A stretch of 64,000 bases of DNA from Saccharomonospora azurea NA-128 (GCF_000231055.2 NZ_CM001466.1:3993029-4057028); one strand, 5' to 3'. Shown: positions 9,902-20,157, counted from the first letter of the stretch. A program made the numbers and translations. The notes: a model not told the origin generated them from the sequence alone.

Positions 9902-10411
9902 GTGACTGGTGGGTTTGGCTTCGGAGCAATCCCTGAGGAGCTGCGGCAGGCGGCGGGCAAGATCGACGACGTCATCGGGGGAGTCGTCCAGCTGCCCTGG
10001 CAAGGGCCGACAGGGGACTATGGACATTCCGGGGTGCAGCGAGGCTGGGCGGACTTCGTCGAGAACGCCAAGCGCGAGGTGGAGTCCCTTCGCGACAAAG
10101 CCGTCGAACACGGCGAGTCGCTGCGGGCCGCGGCGGTCAAGTACCTCGAGAACGAGGCGGAGACCGACGCGACGCTGACCGGACTGGGTGGACTGATCGA
10201 CGGTGGGGGTCTCGACCCGAGTGTGGTCCCGGGCGGCGGGATCACCGGCGGCATGGGGCTCGGACAGGTCCACAGTGGCCGACCGATCGGCGGGGGACTC
10301 GATCCGACCGTCATTCCGGGCGGCGGGATCACCGGAGGGATCGCCGACGCCCTCTCCGGGACCGAGAGCGGCGCCTCTGGTGAGACCGCGAGCCGGGGGA
10401 TGCCGTCCTGA
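9902..10411 (+). CDS. WXG100/EspC-like type VII secretion-associated protein
   Basis: 169 residues. The first 95 look like a small ESX-type helical protein: a helix from about residue 9 (PEELRQAAGKIDDVIG), a central turn near PWQGPTGDYG, then a long charged helix containing RGWADFVENAKREVESL and a final YLENEAETDATLTGLGGL, reminiscent of EspC-like families. The tail carries two copies of a 17-residue Gly-rich motif (101-117 and 130-146). It starts with GTG without a clear ribosome-binding site and shares one base with the next gene (TGATG), implying coupling. Assignment to type VII rests on layout and neighbours, not on a decisive motif. Confidence 0.55.
   Translation: MTGGFGFGAIPEELRQAAGKIDDVIGGVVQLPWQGPTGDYGHSGVQRGWADFVENAKREVESLRDKAVEHGESLRAAAVKYLENEAETDATLTGLGGLIDGGGLDPSVVPGGGITGGMGLGQVHSGRPIGGGLDPTVIPGGGITGGIADALSGTESGASGETASRGMPS
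10202..10339 (+). repeat. Duplicated 51-bp coding repeat (Gly-rich 17-mer)
   Basis: Bases 10202-10252 and 10289-10339 encode GGGLDPSVVPGGGITGG and GGGLDPTVIPGGGITGG. Two conservative changes separate the copies while codons differ at several sites, so the protein motif itself appears to be kept. Confidence 0.85.
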
Positions 10412-11292
10412 TGGCCGAACTGGGGCAGACAACCAATCCACGAGAGTTGATCCCGGGCGACCCGGAGGCAATCATCAACGACCTCCGCGAGCTCGTGAAG
10501 AACATCGAGGCCATCGGAGCGACCGGCGACGGGCTCGGCAACGTCGATCCCGGGGAGTGGACCGGCGACGCCGCCACGGCCTTCCGCGACGTGTTCACCG
10601 CCGAACCACCGAAATGGTTCCAGGCGGTCGACACGGCCAACCAGGGTGGACAAACTCTCGCCGACTACGCCGACACCCTGGTCTGGGCCCAGGGCGAAGC
10701 GCAGCGGGCGATCGAGATGTACACGGAGGCGCAGGCGGCGTCACGGGCTGCCGCGGCCCAGTACAACGAACAGGCCCAAGCCGCCTCCCAGGCGGGCATG
10801 GCAGCGACCATTCCCGTGCCGATCGAATTCTCGTTACCCGAGGGGTGGCGGTCGGTGAATCCCGACTCGGTCGACGCGAGCGGGCTCGGTTTCGTGGCAG
10901 TGCACCCGGGGACGAGCGGCGCGTTCACGGCCAACATCACGATCTCGGGCGAACTGCGTGAGTCCCACGTGCCGCTGGCGGAGGTCGCGGACGAGGCGGT
11001 CGAGCGACTTCGTGCGGAGAACCCGAGTGTCGAAGTGGGTCGGCGCGAGCAGACCGGTTCGGCGGAGAACCCTGCTCTCACCCAGGTCGTCCGGCTTCGG
11101 GTGGTGAGCTCGGGGAAACCGGTGCAGGTCTACCAGCTTCAGGTGTTGTTGGGGATGCAGGACCAGCGTGACAGGAGTCGGCGCGCGGTGCTGCACGTTG
11201 TGTTGAGTGCGTTGCCGGCGCAGTTCGCGCAGCTCATCGGCGACTTCGAGGAGTTCCTGGCGACCATCCGGCCGGAGGGTGCGAACTCGTGA
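10411..11292 (+). CDS. Fusion: type-VII-like helical domain plus LpqN-like domain
   Basis: 293 residues. Residues 1-125 resemble the N-terminal trafficking domain of actinobacterial type VII effectors: a helix with DPEAIINDLRELVKNIEAIG, the turn GEWTGDAATAFRDVF, then long Ala/Gln-rich helices. Residues 130-290 are an LpqN-like domain (IPVPIEFSLPEGWRSV to DFEEFLATIRPEG) without a signal peptide. Met130 (base 10798) begins the second domain and might serve as an internal start. In related proteins a toxin often follows the first domain; none is present here. It is coupled to both neighbours by overlapping stop/start codons. Confidence 0.65.
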   Translation: MAELGQTTNPRELIPGDPEAIINDLRELVKNIEAIGATGDGLGNVDPGEWTGDAATAFRDVFTAEPPKWFQAVDTANQGGQTLADYADTLVWAQGEAQRAIEMYTEAQAASRAAAAQYNEQAQAASQAGMAATIPVPIEFSLPEGWRSVNPDSVDASGLGFVAVHPGTSGAFTANITISGELRESHVPLAEVADEAVERLRAENPSVEVGRREQTGSAENPALTQVVRLRVVSSGKPVQVYQLQVLLGMQDQRDRSRRAVLHVVLSALPAQFAQLIGDFEEFLATIRPEGANS

Positions 11293-12026
11293 GTACCGGT
11301 CTGATTGTCGCCATCGCAGTGGGCGGTGGGGTCCTGTTCCTCGGCGGGGTGGCGTGGCTGATCAGCAAGCTGACCCGCTCCTTCGCCGCTGAGAGCGGAG
11401 CCGCCACCGCTGAGGCCGGCGACGTGCGGCAGCGGTTGGCGGAGGAGCTCCAACGGCGGGGGTGGAAGTTCGAGGAGAGGAACGACTCCTACGCCGAAAT
11501 CCACAACGCGCAGCCCGAGTTCCAGTTGCGTAACGTGCTCGATCCGTTCACTTTGCCGCCCAAAGCGGTGGGCGCTCGGAACGTCATCACCGGAACCCAC
11601 CGCTCCCGCCCCTTCATCGCGACGGAATTCGACGTCCGGCATCAGGGACAGCACGTGCCCGTGACAGCTGTGTGGCTGAGTCTGCCCGCGATGCGGCCCG
11701 GGCTCACCGTGAGGCGCGTACTGCGTGCCCAGAGCAAGATCCGTTCTCAGATCGGCCAGCGGGACATCCAGCTCGGTTTCCCTGAGTTCGACGAGAACTT
11801 CGAGATCACGACCGAGGACGAAGCTTTCGCCCGTGCCGTGCTCGTCCCCGACCTTGTGCGCTTCCTTGTCACGGACCCCCGTGCGTCGCGAGGATTCGCC
11901 ATCTATGGCGACCAGCTCAACGCGCACGACATCGTGGGAGATCACCGTGATCCGCAGAAGCTTGTACCCGCACTCGATTTGCGGTGCGACATTCTCGACC
12001 GAATCCCAACCTTCGTCTGGTCTTGA
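11289..12026 (+). CDS. Membrane-anchored protein of unknown function
   Basis: 245 residues. One N-terminal transmembrane helix (about 5-27) is followed by a soluble domain of about 200 residues with GARNVITGTHRSRPFIATEFD, PVTAVWLSLPAM and GFAIYGDQLNAHD. I do not recognise the family. The GTG start overlaps the preceding stop by four bases (GTGA), so it belongs to the same operon. Two conserved-looking halves, a strand-rich centre and a C-terminal block of acidic residues, are visible. With the helix first and few basic residues before it, the domain could lie on either side of the membrane. Confidence 0.6.
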   Translation: MSTGLIVAIAVGGGVLFLGGVAWLISKLTRSFAAESGAATAEAGDVRQRLAEELQRRGWKFEERNDSYAEIHNAQPEFQLRNVLDPFTLPPKAVGARNVITGTHRSRPFIATEFDVRHQGQHVPVTAVWLSLPAMRPGLTVRRVLRAQSKIRSQIGQRDIQLGFPEFDENFEITTEDEAFARAVLVPDLVRFLVTDPRASRGFAIYGDQLNAHDIVGDHRDPQKLVPALDLRCDILDRIPTFVWS

Positions 12027-12053
12027 TTCTGAAACTGATGAGGAGAAGTTATC

Positions 12054-12395
12054 GTGAAATTGCGGTCACTGCGTGCGGTCGCTGTCCTGGCTGTTGGCGC
12101 TGCCTTTGCGCTGTCGGGATGTAGCTTCAAGTCGACCGTCTCCAAGGAAGAACTCGAAAAGCAGTCATTTGATGTGCTGACCAAGATGGCGGGCGAAGAG
12201 CCGGCCGAAGTCGAGTGTCCTGGACCGATCGACGGTGAAGTGGGCGCGAAGACCCGCTGTGTGCTCACAGCGAAGGACGGTGGTCGCATCGGTTACACGA
12301 TCGAGATCACCTCCTATGAGGACAATCGCGGCAAGATGGTGGTTCAAGTCGACGAGACGCCGATGCCGCCCGCGCAGGGGAATGCCGGGACATGA
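12054..12395 (+). CDS. Small lipoprotein, DUF4333-like
   Basis: 113 residues with a signal peptide ending in the lipobox LSGC (Cys23) and a short mature domain. SVE-type elements such as VSKEELEKQSFDVLTKMAG, a Cys pair (in VECPGPI and TRCVLT) and GYTIEITSY match the layout of actinobacterial DUF4333 lipoproteins. GAGGAG lies upstream of the GTG at 12054. The stop overlaps the next start (ATGA), tying it to the LpqN-like gene. Function unknown; an extracytoplasmic envelope protein. Confidence 0.7.
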   Translation: MKLRSLRAVAVLAVGAAFALSGCSFKSTVSKEELEKQSFDVLTKMAGEEPAEVECPGPIDGEVGAKTRCVLTAKDGGRIGYTIEITSYEDNRGKMVVQVDETPMPPAQGNAGT

Positions 12396-12892
12396 GTACG
12401 ACGGTGACGGCTTTGCCGGTGCCGATTCGGTGCACTCTGCCGGACGGCTGGCTCTCGGTGCCGCCGAAGGAGGTCAACGCCGACAACGCCGCCTTCGTGG
12501 CGGTGCATCCGGGGTTGAGCAAGGGGTTCACTCCGAGCATCACCATGACCGGGCACGTTCGGGCCCACGACGCGCCGTTGCAGCAGGTGGCGGAGGAGTC
12601 GCTGGCGGAGCTGCGGGCGGGCGCGACCGAGGTGCGGGTGGGGGAGCGCAGCGAGGTGGGTACCGCCGACAACCCCGGCTTCGCGCAGGCGGTTCGGCTC
12701 GTCCTGCCCTACGGCGGGAAGCCGCTGCACCTCGTGCAGCGACAGGCGTTCTTCTCGATGCGACATCCACGGGATCCCGGCAGCACGGCGGTTCTGCAAG
12801 TCGTTCTCAGCGCGTTGCCGGACCAGTTCGTGCGACTGCTCGACGAGTTTCACGAATTCCTGACGACGATCCGACCGGAAGTGGAGCGATGA
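12392..12892 (+). CDS. Free LpqN-like domain protein without signal peptide
   Basis: 166 residues consisting only of the LpqN-like domain: it opens LPVPIRCTLPDGWLSVPPKE, continues AAFVAVHPGLSKGF and ends LDEFHEFLTTIRPE, collinear with the domains at 9138 and 10411. There is no signal peptide or lipobox, so it should be cytosolic unless carried out by another route. It overlaps the lipoprotein upstream by four bases and the YbaB-like gene downstream by four (ATGA at 12889), so it is inside the operon. A chaperone-like or immunity-like role for a type VII substrate is possible but speculative. Confidence 0.7.
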   Translation: MSTTVTALPVPIRCTLPDGWLSVPPKEVNADNAAFVAVHPGLSKGFTPSITMTGHVRAHDAPLQQVAEESLAELRAGATEVRVGERSEVGTADNPGFAQAVRLVLPYGGKPLHLVQRQAFFSMRHPRDPGSTAVLQVVLSALPDQFVRLLDEFHEFLTTIRPEVER

Positions 12893-13371
12893 GTGGTTAC
12901 GCGGCGCAACTGATGCGTCGTATCGAAGCGTTGGACACGGCGGCGGCCGACAACCGGCGACGCGCCGAGGCCTACCAGCGGACGGAGGAGGAGCTGAAGG
13001 ACGTCAGCGCGAGCGTGACGTCGCCCGACGGGGTGGTGACCGTCGTGGCCGGGCCCGGGGGCGTGATCTCGTCCGTCACGTTCTCCGAGAGCGTGCACGA
13101 CCTCAGCCCGGCGTCCTTGTCGACGACGGTGCAGCAGACCATCGCGGCCGCCGTCGCCGCGGTGGCGCGCCGGCAGGCGGACGTCGTCCGCCGGGGCCTC
13201 GGCAGCTCGGAACTGCTCGACCGGGTCACCGAGTCGGACGAGACGCTGTTCGGGGACCGGCGCCCGACGGCATCGGCGGAGGACCTCGCGCCTGCGACGA
13301 GCGGGGCACGTAACGCCGACGACGAAGTGTTCTTCGAGGAGTTCGACCTCTTCGAATCATCGGACCGGTAG
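12889..13371 (+). CDS. YbaB/EbfC-like DNA-binding family protein
   Basis: 160 residues. The core (about 5-95) follows the YbaB/EbfC plan: an N-terminal helix, a strand pair (SVTSPDGVVTVVAGPGGVIS, then SVTFSES) and a C-terminal helix (TVQQTIAAAVAAVARRQADV), with an acidic tail ending in FEEFDLF. Paralogues of this type commonly sit beside WXG100-like genes in actinomycetes, apart from the housekeeping ybaB-recR pair. It may bind DNA as a dimer or serve as a partner of the secreted proteins. Last gene of the operon; a terminator follows. Confidence 0.72.
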   Translation: MSGYAAQLMRRIEALDTAAADNRRRAEAYQRTEEELKDVSASVTSPDGVVTVVAGPGGVISSVTFSESVHDLSPASLSTTVQQTIAAAVAAVARRQADVVRRGLGSSELLDRVTESDETLFGDRRPTASAEDLAPATSGARNADDEVFFEEFDLFESSDR

Positions 13372-13379
13372 CCGTCTCG

Positions 13380-13410
13380 GCCGGGACGGGCGCCTGGTGC
13401 GCGTCCCGGC
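13380..13410 (+). terminator. Terminator of the LpqN/type-VII-like operon
   Basis: Inverted repeat GCCGGGACG (13380-13388) and CGTCCCGGC (13402-13410), starting 9 nt after the YbaB-like stop codon. Confidence 0.75.
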
Positions 13411-13452
13411 AGGGGTCTCCACGGCGGGTCGGGACATGGTTACGCTGGCGTT

Positions 13453-14214
13453 GTGGACGCGGTGATCGACCTGAACAGCGACCTGGGCGAGGGCTTCGGC
13501 GCGTGGCCGCTCGGTGACGACGACGCGCTGCTGGACGTGGTGACCAGTGCCAACATCGCGTGCGGCTTCCACGCGGGTGATCCGAGTGTGTTGCGCCGGG
13601 TCACCGAACGTGCCGCCGAGCGCGGGGTGAGCATCGGTGCCCAGGTCGGCTATCGCGACCTGGCCGGGTTCGGTCGGCGCTTCATCGACATGGACCCCGA
13701 CGACCTCGCCAACGACGTCATCTACCAGATCGGCGCGCTCGACGGCTTCGCCCGGATCGCGGGTTCGGCGGTGCGGTACGTGAAGCCGCACGGGGCGCTC
13801 TACAACGCGGTGGTCGCGCACGCGGAGCAGGCTGCGGCCGTGGTCGAGGCGATCCGCCGCTACGACCCGGCCCTGCCGGTGCTGGGACTTCCGGGGTCGC
13901 AGCTGGTGAAGCAGGCCGAGGAGGCGGGCCTGTCCGTGGTCTTGGAGTCGTTCGCCGACCGCGCGTACACGCCGCAGGGCACGCTGGTGTCGCGGCGGGA
14001 AGCGTCCGCCGTGGTGTTGGACCCGGACGTGGTGGTCGAGCGCAGCGTGCGGATGGCGGTGGAAGGCGCTGTGCAGGCCGTGGACGGCAGTGTGCTCAAG
14101 CTGAGTCCGCAGTCCCTGTGCGTGCACGGAGACACCCCTGGTGCGGTCGAGATCGCCCGGCGCGTCCGCAAGGCGCTCGCCGACGCCGGTGTGGCGGTGA
14201 AACCCTTCGTGTGA
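13453..14214 (+). CDS. pxpA: 5-oxoprolinase subunit A (LamB/YcsF family)
   Basis: 253 residues, normal length for PxpA, which with PxpB and PxpC hydrolyses 5-oxoproline to glutamate using ATP. Family motifs are DLNSDLGEGFG (5-15), ANIACGFHAGDP (33-44), GAQVGYRD and VKPHGALYN (about 111-119), the last near the metal-binding centre. It starts with GTG. PxpB and PxpC usually flank this gene but are absent here, so the partners must be elsewhere or the protein acts alone. Downstream genes belong to a separate regulatory unit. Confidence 0.9.
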   Translation: MDAVIDLNSDLGEGFGAWPLGDDDALLDVVTSANIACGFHAGDPSVLRRVTERAAERGVSIGAQVGYRDLAGFGRRFIDMDPDDLANDVIYQIGALDGFARIAGSAVRYVKPHGALYNAVVAHAEQAAAVVEAIRRYDPALPVLGLPGSQLVKQAEEAGLSVVLESFADRAYTPQGTLVSRREASAVVLDPDVVVERSVRMAVEGAVQAVDGSVLKLSPQSLCVHGDTPGAVEIARRVRKALADAGVAVKPFV

Positions 14215-14271
14215 GGCGGCGCCGGCGACGGTCGGGCCGGTGTGGCGCGGGACACGTGTCGTCAGCTTGAC

Positions 14272-14288
14272 CCTCACGTCGCGTGAGG
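14272..14288. promoter_or_regulatory. TipA-type operator/promoter ahead of the VOC-tipA-like operon
   Basis: Perfect inverted repeat CCTCACG-TCG-CGTGAGG, overlapping TTGACC (14267-14272), which can serve as a -35 box. The tipA promoter of Streptomyces has nearly the same dyad in its over-long spacer, where the MerR-type TipA protein binds. The -10 is not obvious. Confidence 0.7.
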
Positions 14289-14303
14289 CTCGAAGGTGAG
14301 TGC

Positions 14304-14840
14304 ATGAGCGACTACTACGACGCCTTCGAGATCAGCCCGGTGCCCGCTCCCGGTCCGGACGCGGTGGCGCCCGATCTGTACCGGGGCATCTACGGCATGC
14401 CCGCGTTCGTGACGATCCCGTCGACCGACCTGGCGGCGTCGGTGGACTTCTGGACCCGCGGACTGGGGTTCTTCGAACTGTTCGGCATTCCCGGCACGCT
14501 GGTGCACCTGCGCCGGTGGGCGTTCCAGGACGTGCTTCTGGTCGCCGGGGAGAGCGTGCCGGAGGAGGCTCCGGCGATGAGCGTCAGCTTCGCGTGCGTG
14601 CTGAACCAGGTCGATTCCCTCGTCGAGGCCTGCCGGTCGTTGAACCCCGATTCGGTCGACGGGCCACGGGACACCCCGTGGAACACGCGGGACGTCGAGG
14701 TGATCACGCCGGAGAGGGCGCGGGTCGTGTTCACCGCGGCGAAGCCGTGGGATCCGGACAGCCCGGAAGCGCAGAACCTCGCGTCCGTCGGGATCACCGC
14801 ACCGACCTCCGACGGCGGGGAGAATGGGGACCATGGCTGA
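14304..14840 (+). CDS. VOC-superfamily (glyoxalase/bleomycin-resistance-like) protein
   Basis: 178 residues with a VOC fold core (about 35-160): PAFVTIPSTDLAASVDFWTR, then LGFFELFGIPGTLVHLRRW. Such proteins are metal-dependent enzymes or drug-binding resistance proteins. Start ATG 14304 follows GAAGGTGAG. It directly follows a TipA-type dyad and its end overlaps the TipA-like regulator gene, so it is probably induced with that regulator by a small molecule. A drug-sequestering role is a reasonable inference from that context, not shown by the sequence. Confidence 0.75.
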   Translation: MSDYYDAFEISPVPAPGPDAVAPDLYRGIYGMPAFVTIPSTDLAASVDFWTRGLGFFELFGIPGTLVHLRRWAFQDVLLVAGESVPEEAPAMSVSFACVLNQVDSLVEACRSLNPDSVDGPRDTPWNTRDVEVITPERARVVFTAAKPWDPDSPEAQNLASVGITAPTSDGGENGDHG

Positions 14841-15648
14841 GGTCGCCGACGGCGCCGACGCCGACGGTCTGACCGTCGGCGAGGTCTCGGCGCGGCTCGG
14901 GGTCACGGTGCGGGCTCTGCACCACTGGGACGACATCGGCCTCGCGCGGCCGTCGCTGCGCACGAGCGCCGGATACCGCCTCTACACGGCCGGTGACGTG
15001 GAACGGCTGCACCGCATCGTGATCTACCGGGAGCTCGGTCTCGGCCTGGACAAGATCCAGGCCGTGCTGGAGGGCTCGGGCACCGACGTGCCCGCGGCGC
15101 TGCGCGCACAGCAGTCGCAGGTGGCCGAGCGGATCGACCGCCTCCGGCAGCTCAGCGTCGGCCTGGAACGGATGATCGACGCCCACGAGCGGGGTCTGCT
15201 GCTCACCGCCGAGCAGCAGGCCGAGATCTTCGGGCCCGAGTGGAATCCCGAGTGGCCCGCCCAGGCCCGCGAGCGTTACGGGGACACGACGCAATGGAAG
15301 CAGTACGCCGAACGTTCGGCCTCCCGCAGCCCGGAGGAATGGCAGGCCGTCGTGGACACCGTCGCCGAGCTCGACCGCGCGATGGCGGACGCGATGGACG
15401 CCGGTGTCGAGCCTGGAAGCCCGGAGGCGAACCGGCTCGTCGAGCGTCATCGCGAGGTGTTCAGCTCGTCGTACTTCCCGCTCACCAGACAGATGCAGGT
15501 CTGTCTCGGGCGCATGTACGAGTCCGATCCGGCGTTCGCCGCCCACTACGACGGCGTCCGAGCCGGGCTCGCCTCGTGGTTGCGACGCAGTATCGACGCC
15601 GGCGCACGCGCCCACGGCGTCGACCCCGACACCGCTACCTGGGAGTAG
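14833..15648 (+). CDS. MerR-family regulator with TipAS antibiotic-recognition domain
   Basis: 271 residues from ATG 14833. The MerR winged helix (about 12-80; LTVGEVSARLGVTVRALHHW, then RTSAGYRLYTAGDVERL) is followed by a coiled coil (about 85-125) and a TipAS-type domain (about 145-255; QWKQYAERSASRSPEEWQAV and YESDPAFAAHYDGVR). TipA proteins in Streptomyces bind thiopeptides and activate their own promoter. GGGGAG sits 1 nt from ATG 14824 but about 10 nt from 14833, hence this start. It overlaps the VOC gene. Autoactivation through the dyad at 14272 is likely; the ligand is unknown. Confidence 0.87.
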   Translation: MAEVADGADADGLTVGEVSARLGVTVRALHHWDDIGLARPSLRTSAGYRLYTAGDVERLHRIVIYRELGLGLDKIQAVLEGSGTDVPAALRAQQSQVAERIDRLRQLSVGLERMIDAHERGLLLTAEQQAEIFGPEWNPEWPAQARERYGDTTQWKQYAERSASRSPEEWQAVVDTVAELDRAMADAMDAGVEPGSPEANRLVERHREVFSSSYFPLTRQMQVCLGRMYESDPAFAAHYDGVRAGLASWLRRSIDAGARAHGVDPDTATWE

Positions 15649-15681
15649 GTGCCGGGTGGACGCCGGAGTGACTCGGCAGCG

Positions 15682-16119
15682 TCAGGCGGGTACGAACGAG
15701 AGTCGTCGGCCGGTGAGCTGGCCCGTTTGGACGCGGAGGTACCGGTCGCGGTGTCCGGGCGCCCAGGGCCGGTGGCGGAAGTCGGTGACCCGCACGAGGG
15801 TGTCGATGTCCGTGACGATGGTGGCGGTACCGAGCAGAACCACGCTCCACCCGGTGTGGGTCTCGTTGTCGATGTGGTCGACCTCGAAGGCCACCACAGT
15901 GTCCGCCACTCGGCGGGCCCAGGAGTCGCCCCGGGTTCTGATGATCACGTCGCGCCCGTCGAGCACGTAGTTCACCGGGCGGATGGCGGGCATCGCTTTC
16001 TCGGTGAAGACGATGCGGCCGACGAGCTCGGCCCGCAGCAGGTCGAGGCATTCGGATTCGCTGAGCTCCCGCATCTCGATGGGAGCGGGCAGCATCTTCT
16101 CCGACCGTGGTTGTGTCAC
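15682..16119 (-). CDS. Pyridoxamine 5'-phosphate oxidase-like flavin-binding protein
   Basis: 145 residues with the split-barrel layout of small PNPOx-like proteins: ELSESECLDLLRAELVGRIV, AIRPVNYVLDGRDVIIRT, VAFEVDHIDNETHTGWSVVL, GTATIV, and a C-terminal RYLRVQTGQLTGRRLSF. Relatives bind FMN, F420 or heme and reduce small molecules. The GTG at 16119 follows GAGGG at 9 nt. It is a single-gene unit in the minus direction, preceded by a 176-bp spacer in which I see no gene. The cofactor cannot be chosen from the sequence alone. Confidence 0.83.
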   Translation of the reverse strand: MTQPRSEKMLPAPIEMRELSESECLDLLRAELVGRIVFTEKAMPAIRPVNYVLDGRDVIIRTRGDSWARRVADTVVAFEVDHIDNETHTGWSVVLLGTATIVTDIDTLVRVTDFRHRPWAPGHRDRYLRVQTGQLTGRRLSFVPA

Positions 16120-16295
16120 CAGCAGTGTCCCTCGTTCGTGGTCCGTCCTCGACAGTTTCCGGCGCTGTCGAGGTCTCGTTGTCGACAATGCGTCACGAAC
16201 GACGGCCCGGAGCAGGGCACAAAGACCCGTCTGCGACCACCGATGGGCACGACCCGGCGATCTCGGGCAGGATCCGGGTCTCGGCCGGACGACGA

Positions 16296-16970
16296 TCAGG
16301 GCCCGAGCAGCAGACGCTGGCGTCTTTCCCGCTCGGCCGGCGTCTGCCGGGGGCAGCTCACACACTTGTCGTCGCGCGTGCGGGGAGCCTCGTAGAGCAG
16401 GCAGCACGACGAGCGTCGCAACACCAGTCGGTGACCCACCGTGGTGAACCGGGGTCGCGGCGAGCCTTGCCACACGCACCGCGGCAACGCGCGGGCGGCG
16501 CGTTCCATCTGATCGGCCAGGGCGTCCGCCAGCCGCGGTGCCGTGTCGGGCCTGCCGACGGTGGACGCCGCCCACAGCAGCCGGTTGGCGATCGAGTCCA
16601 CCGCCACGGCCCACAGTGCTCGTGGGGCCGCTCCGCTCGCGTGGGCGAACGCGGTGACCGCGGAGTCCACGGCCGGGACCAGGGCCGCGCCGAGCTCGGC
16701 GGCGTCGCCGTCGAGTGCCCGGCTCGACCGGGCGTCGAGGAAGCGGCCGTCCGCCGTGACGTCGAAGGTGACCGACTCCAGGGCCGGGTCGCGTGCCGCG
16801 CCGGTGTGCACCCAGGGTTCGAGCGCGGGCGCGACGAGGACCGACGAGGCCGAGTACCACCGGATGGTGCCCAACACGGTGGGGGAGGCGGGACCGTGGA
16901 GGCGGCGAGCCCGGTGGAGGTCCTCGGTCACCCAAGCCGGGTCTGCCAGCGCGGTCGCGGGAAGGTCCAC
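16296..16970 (-). CDS. FhuF-like [2Fe-2S] ferric reductase family protein
   Basis: 224 residues. The C-terminus carries Cys189-Cys190-x12-Cys203-x2-Cys206, the CC...CxxC arrangement that binds a [2Fe-2S] cluster in FhuF-type siderophore-iron reductases. The rest is Ala-rich with RWYSASSVLVAPALEPWV and RALWAVAVDSIANRLLW, typical of actinobacterial members. The GTG at 16970 lies 5 nt after the stop of the RlmA-type gene, so they share a transcript. Reduction of ferric siderophore in the cytosol is the family role; no siderophore genes are nearby. Confidence 0.8.
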   Translation of the reverse strand: MDLPATALADPAWVTEDLHRARRLHGPASPTVLGTIRWYSASSVLVAPALEPWVHTGAARDPALESVTFDVTADGRFLDARSSRALDGDAAELGAALVPAVDSAVTAFAHASGAAPRALWAVAVDSIANRLLWAASTVGRPDTAPRLADALADQMERAARALPRCVWQGSPRPRFTTVGHRLVLRRSSCCLLYEAPRTRDDKCVSCPRQTPAERERRQRLLLGP

Positions 16971-16975
16971 GGTCC

Positions 16976-19680
<2,705 letters not shown>

Positions 19681-20157
19681 GCGCTGGAGGGAGGCCCGAC
19701 ACCGCGTGTTCGTGCGGGTGACGTTGGCCGATCGCGGCAGAGGTGTGGTGGACTCGTGCGACCGGCCTGGCGCGCACCCTCGCGGACGCGGCGTGTCGGA
19801 CCGCACGAGAAACCGCCCGAACCGGATTGCGTAGGACTACTCACCGGTTACTCAGTGTCTTCACGCTGCCGGTACCGCGATCCGCCCGGCAAGCTGGAGG
19901 CACCTCGGTGAGGTGCTCATCCGGCCCGGGCGGTCGCCAGTTCTGGGGGTCTGGCGAACGTCGCGACCAAGCCGGACCCGACGAGCACCTCACCGGGCGA
20001 GGCCCGTCCGGTCGGAAGGGGGGCGCACAGGGGGGAGCGCCGGCCGGGCGGGCCGACCGTCGATGGGGCCGAGTCGTCTACGCTTGGGAGTCGCGGTCGG
20101 GCCTGGTGTCCCGCGGTCCGGCCGGGGACACCCACGACCTGCTGGAGCGTGCACCTC
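19681..20157. other. Gene-free 477-bp interval between glnK and ffh
   Basis: No frame here looks like a protein. It takes the place where glnD stands in relatives, but I see no recognisable glnD remnant. It contains a long stem-loop (19907-19994) and, by position, the ffh promoter and leader. GGAG at 20144-20147 is the probable ffh ribosome-binding site. Confidence 0.7.
19907..19994. other. Large stem-loop, possible structured RNA, upstream of ffh
   Basis: Outer stem GGTGAGGTGCTC (19907-19918) with GAGCACCTCACC (19983-19994), a perfect 12 bp; a second stem CCGGC (19921-19925) with GCCGG (19971-19975); and an inner stem CGCCAG (19935-19940) with CTGGCG (19951-19956). It lacks the GGAA-type loop of SRP RNA and the T-arm of tRNA. 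Strand and function unknown. Confidence 0.55.

Noticed and set aside
9138..13371. Complete ESX/type VII secretion locus
   Set aside because: No EccB, EccC, EccD, EccE or mycosin gene is present; only small associated proteins.
19907..19994. SRP (4.5S) RNA or tRNA
   Set aside because: The size and hairpin form tempted, but the conserved GGAAG/AGCAGCC-type loop of SRP RNA and the T-arm and anticodon of tRNA are absent.
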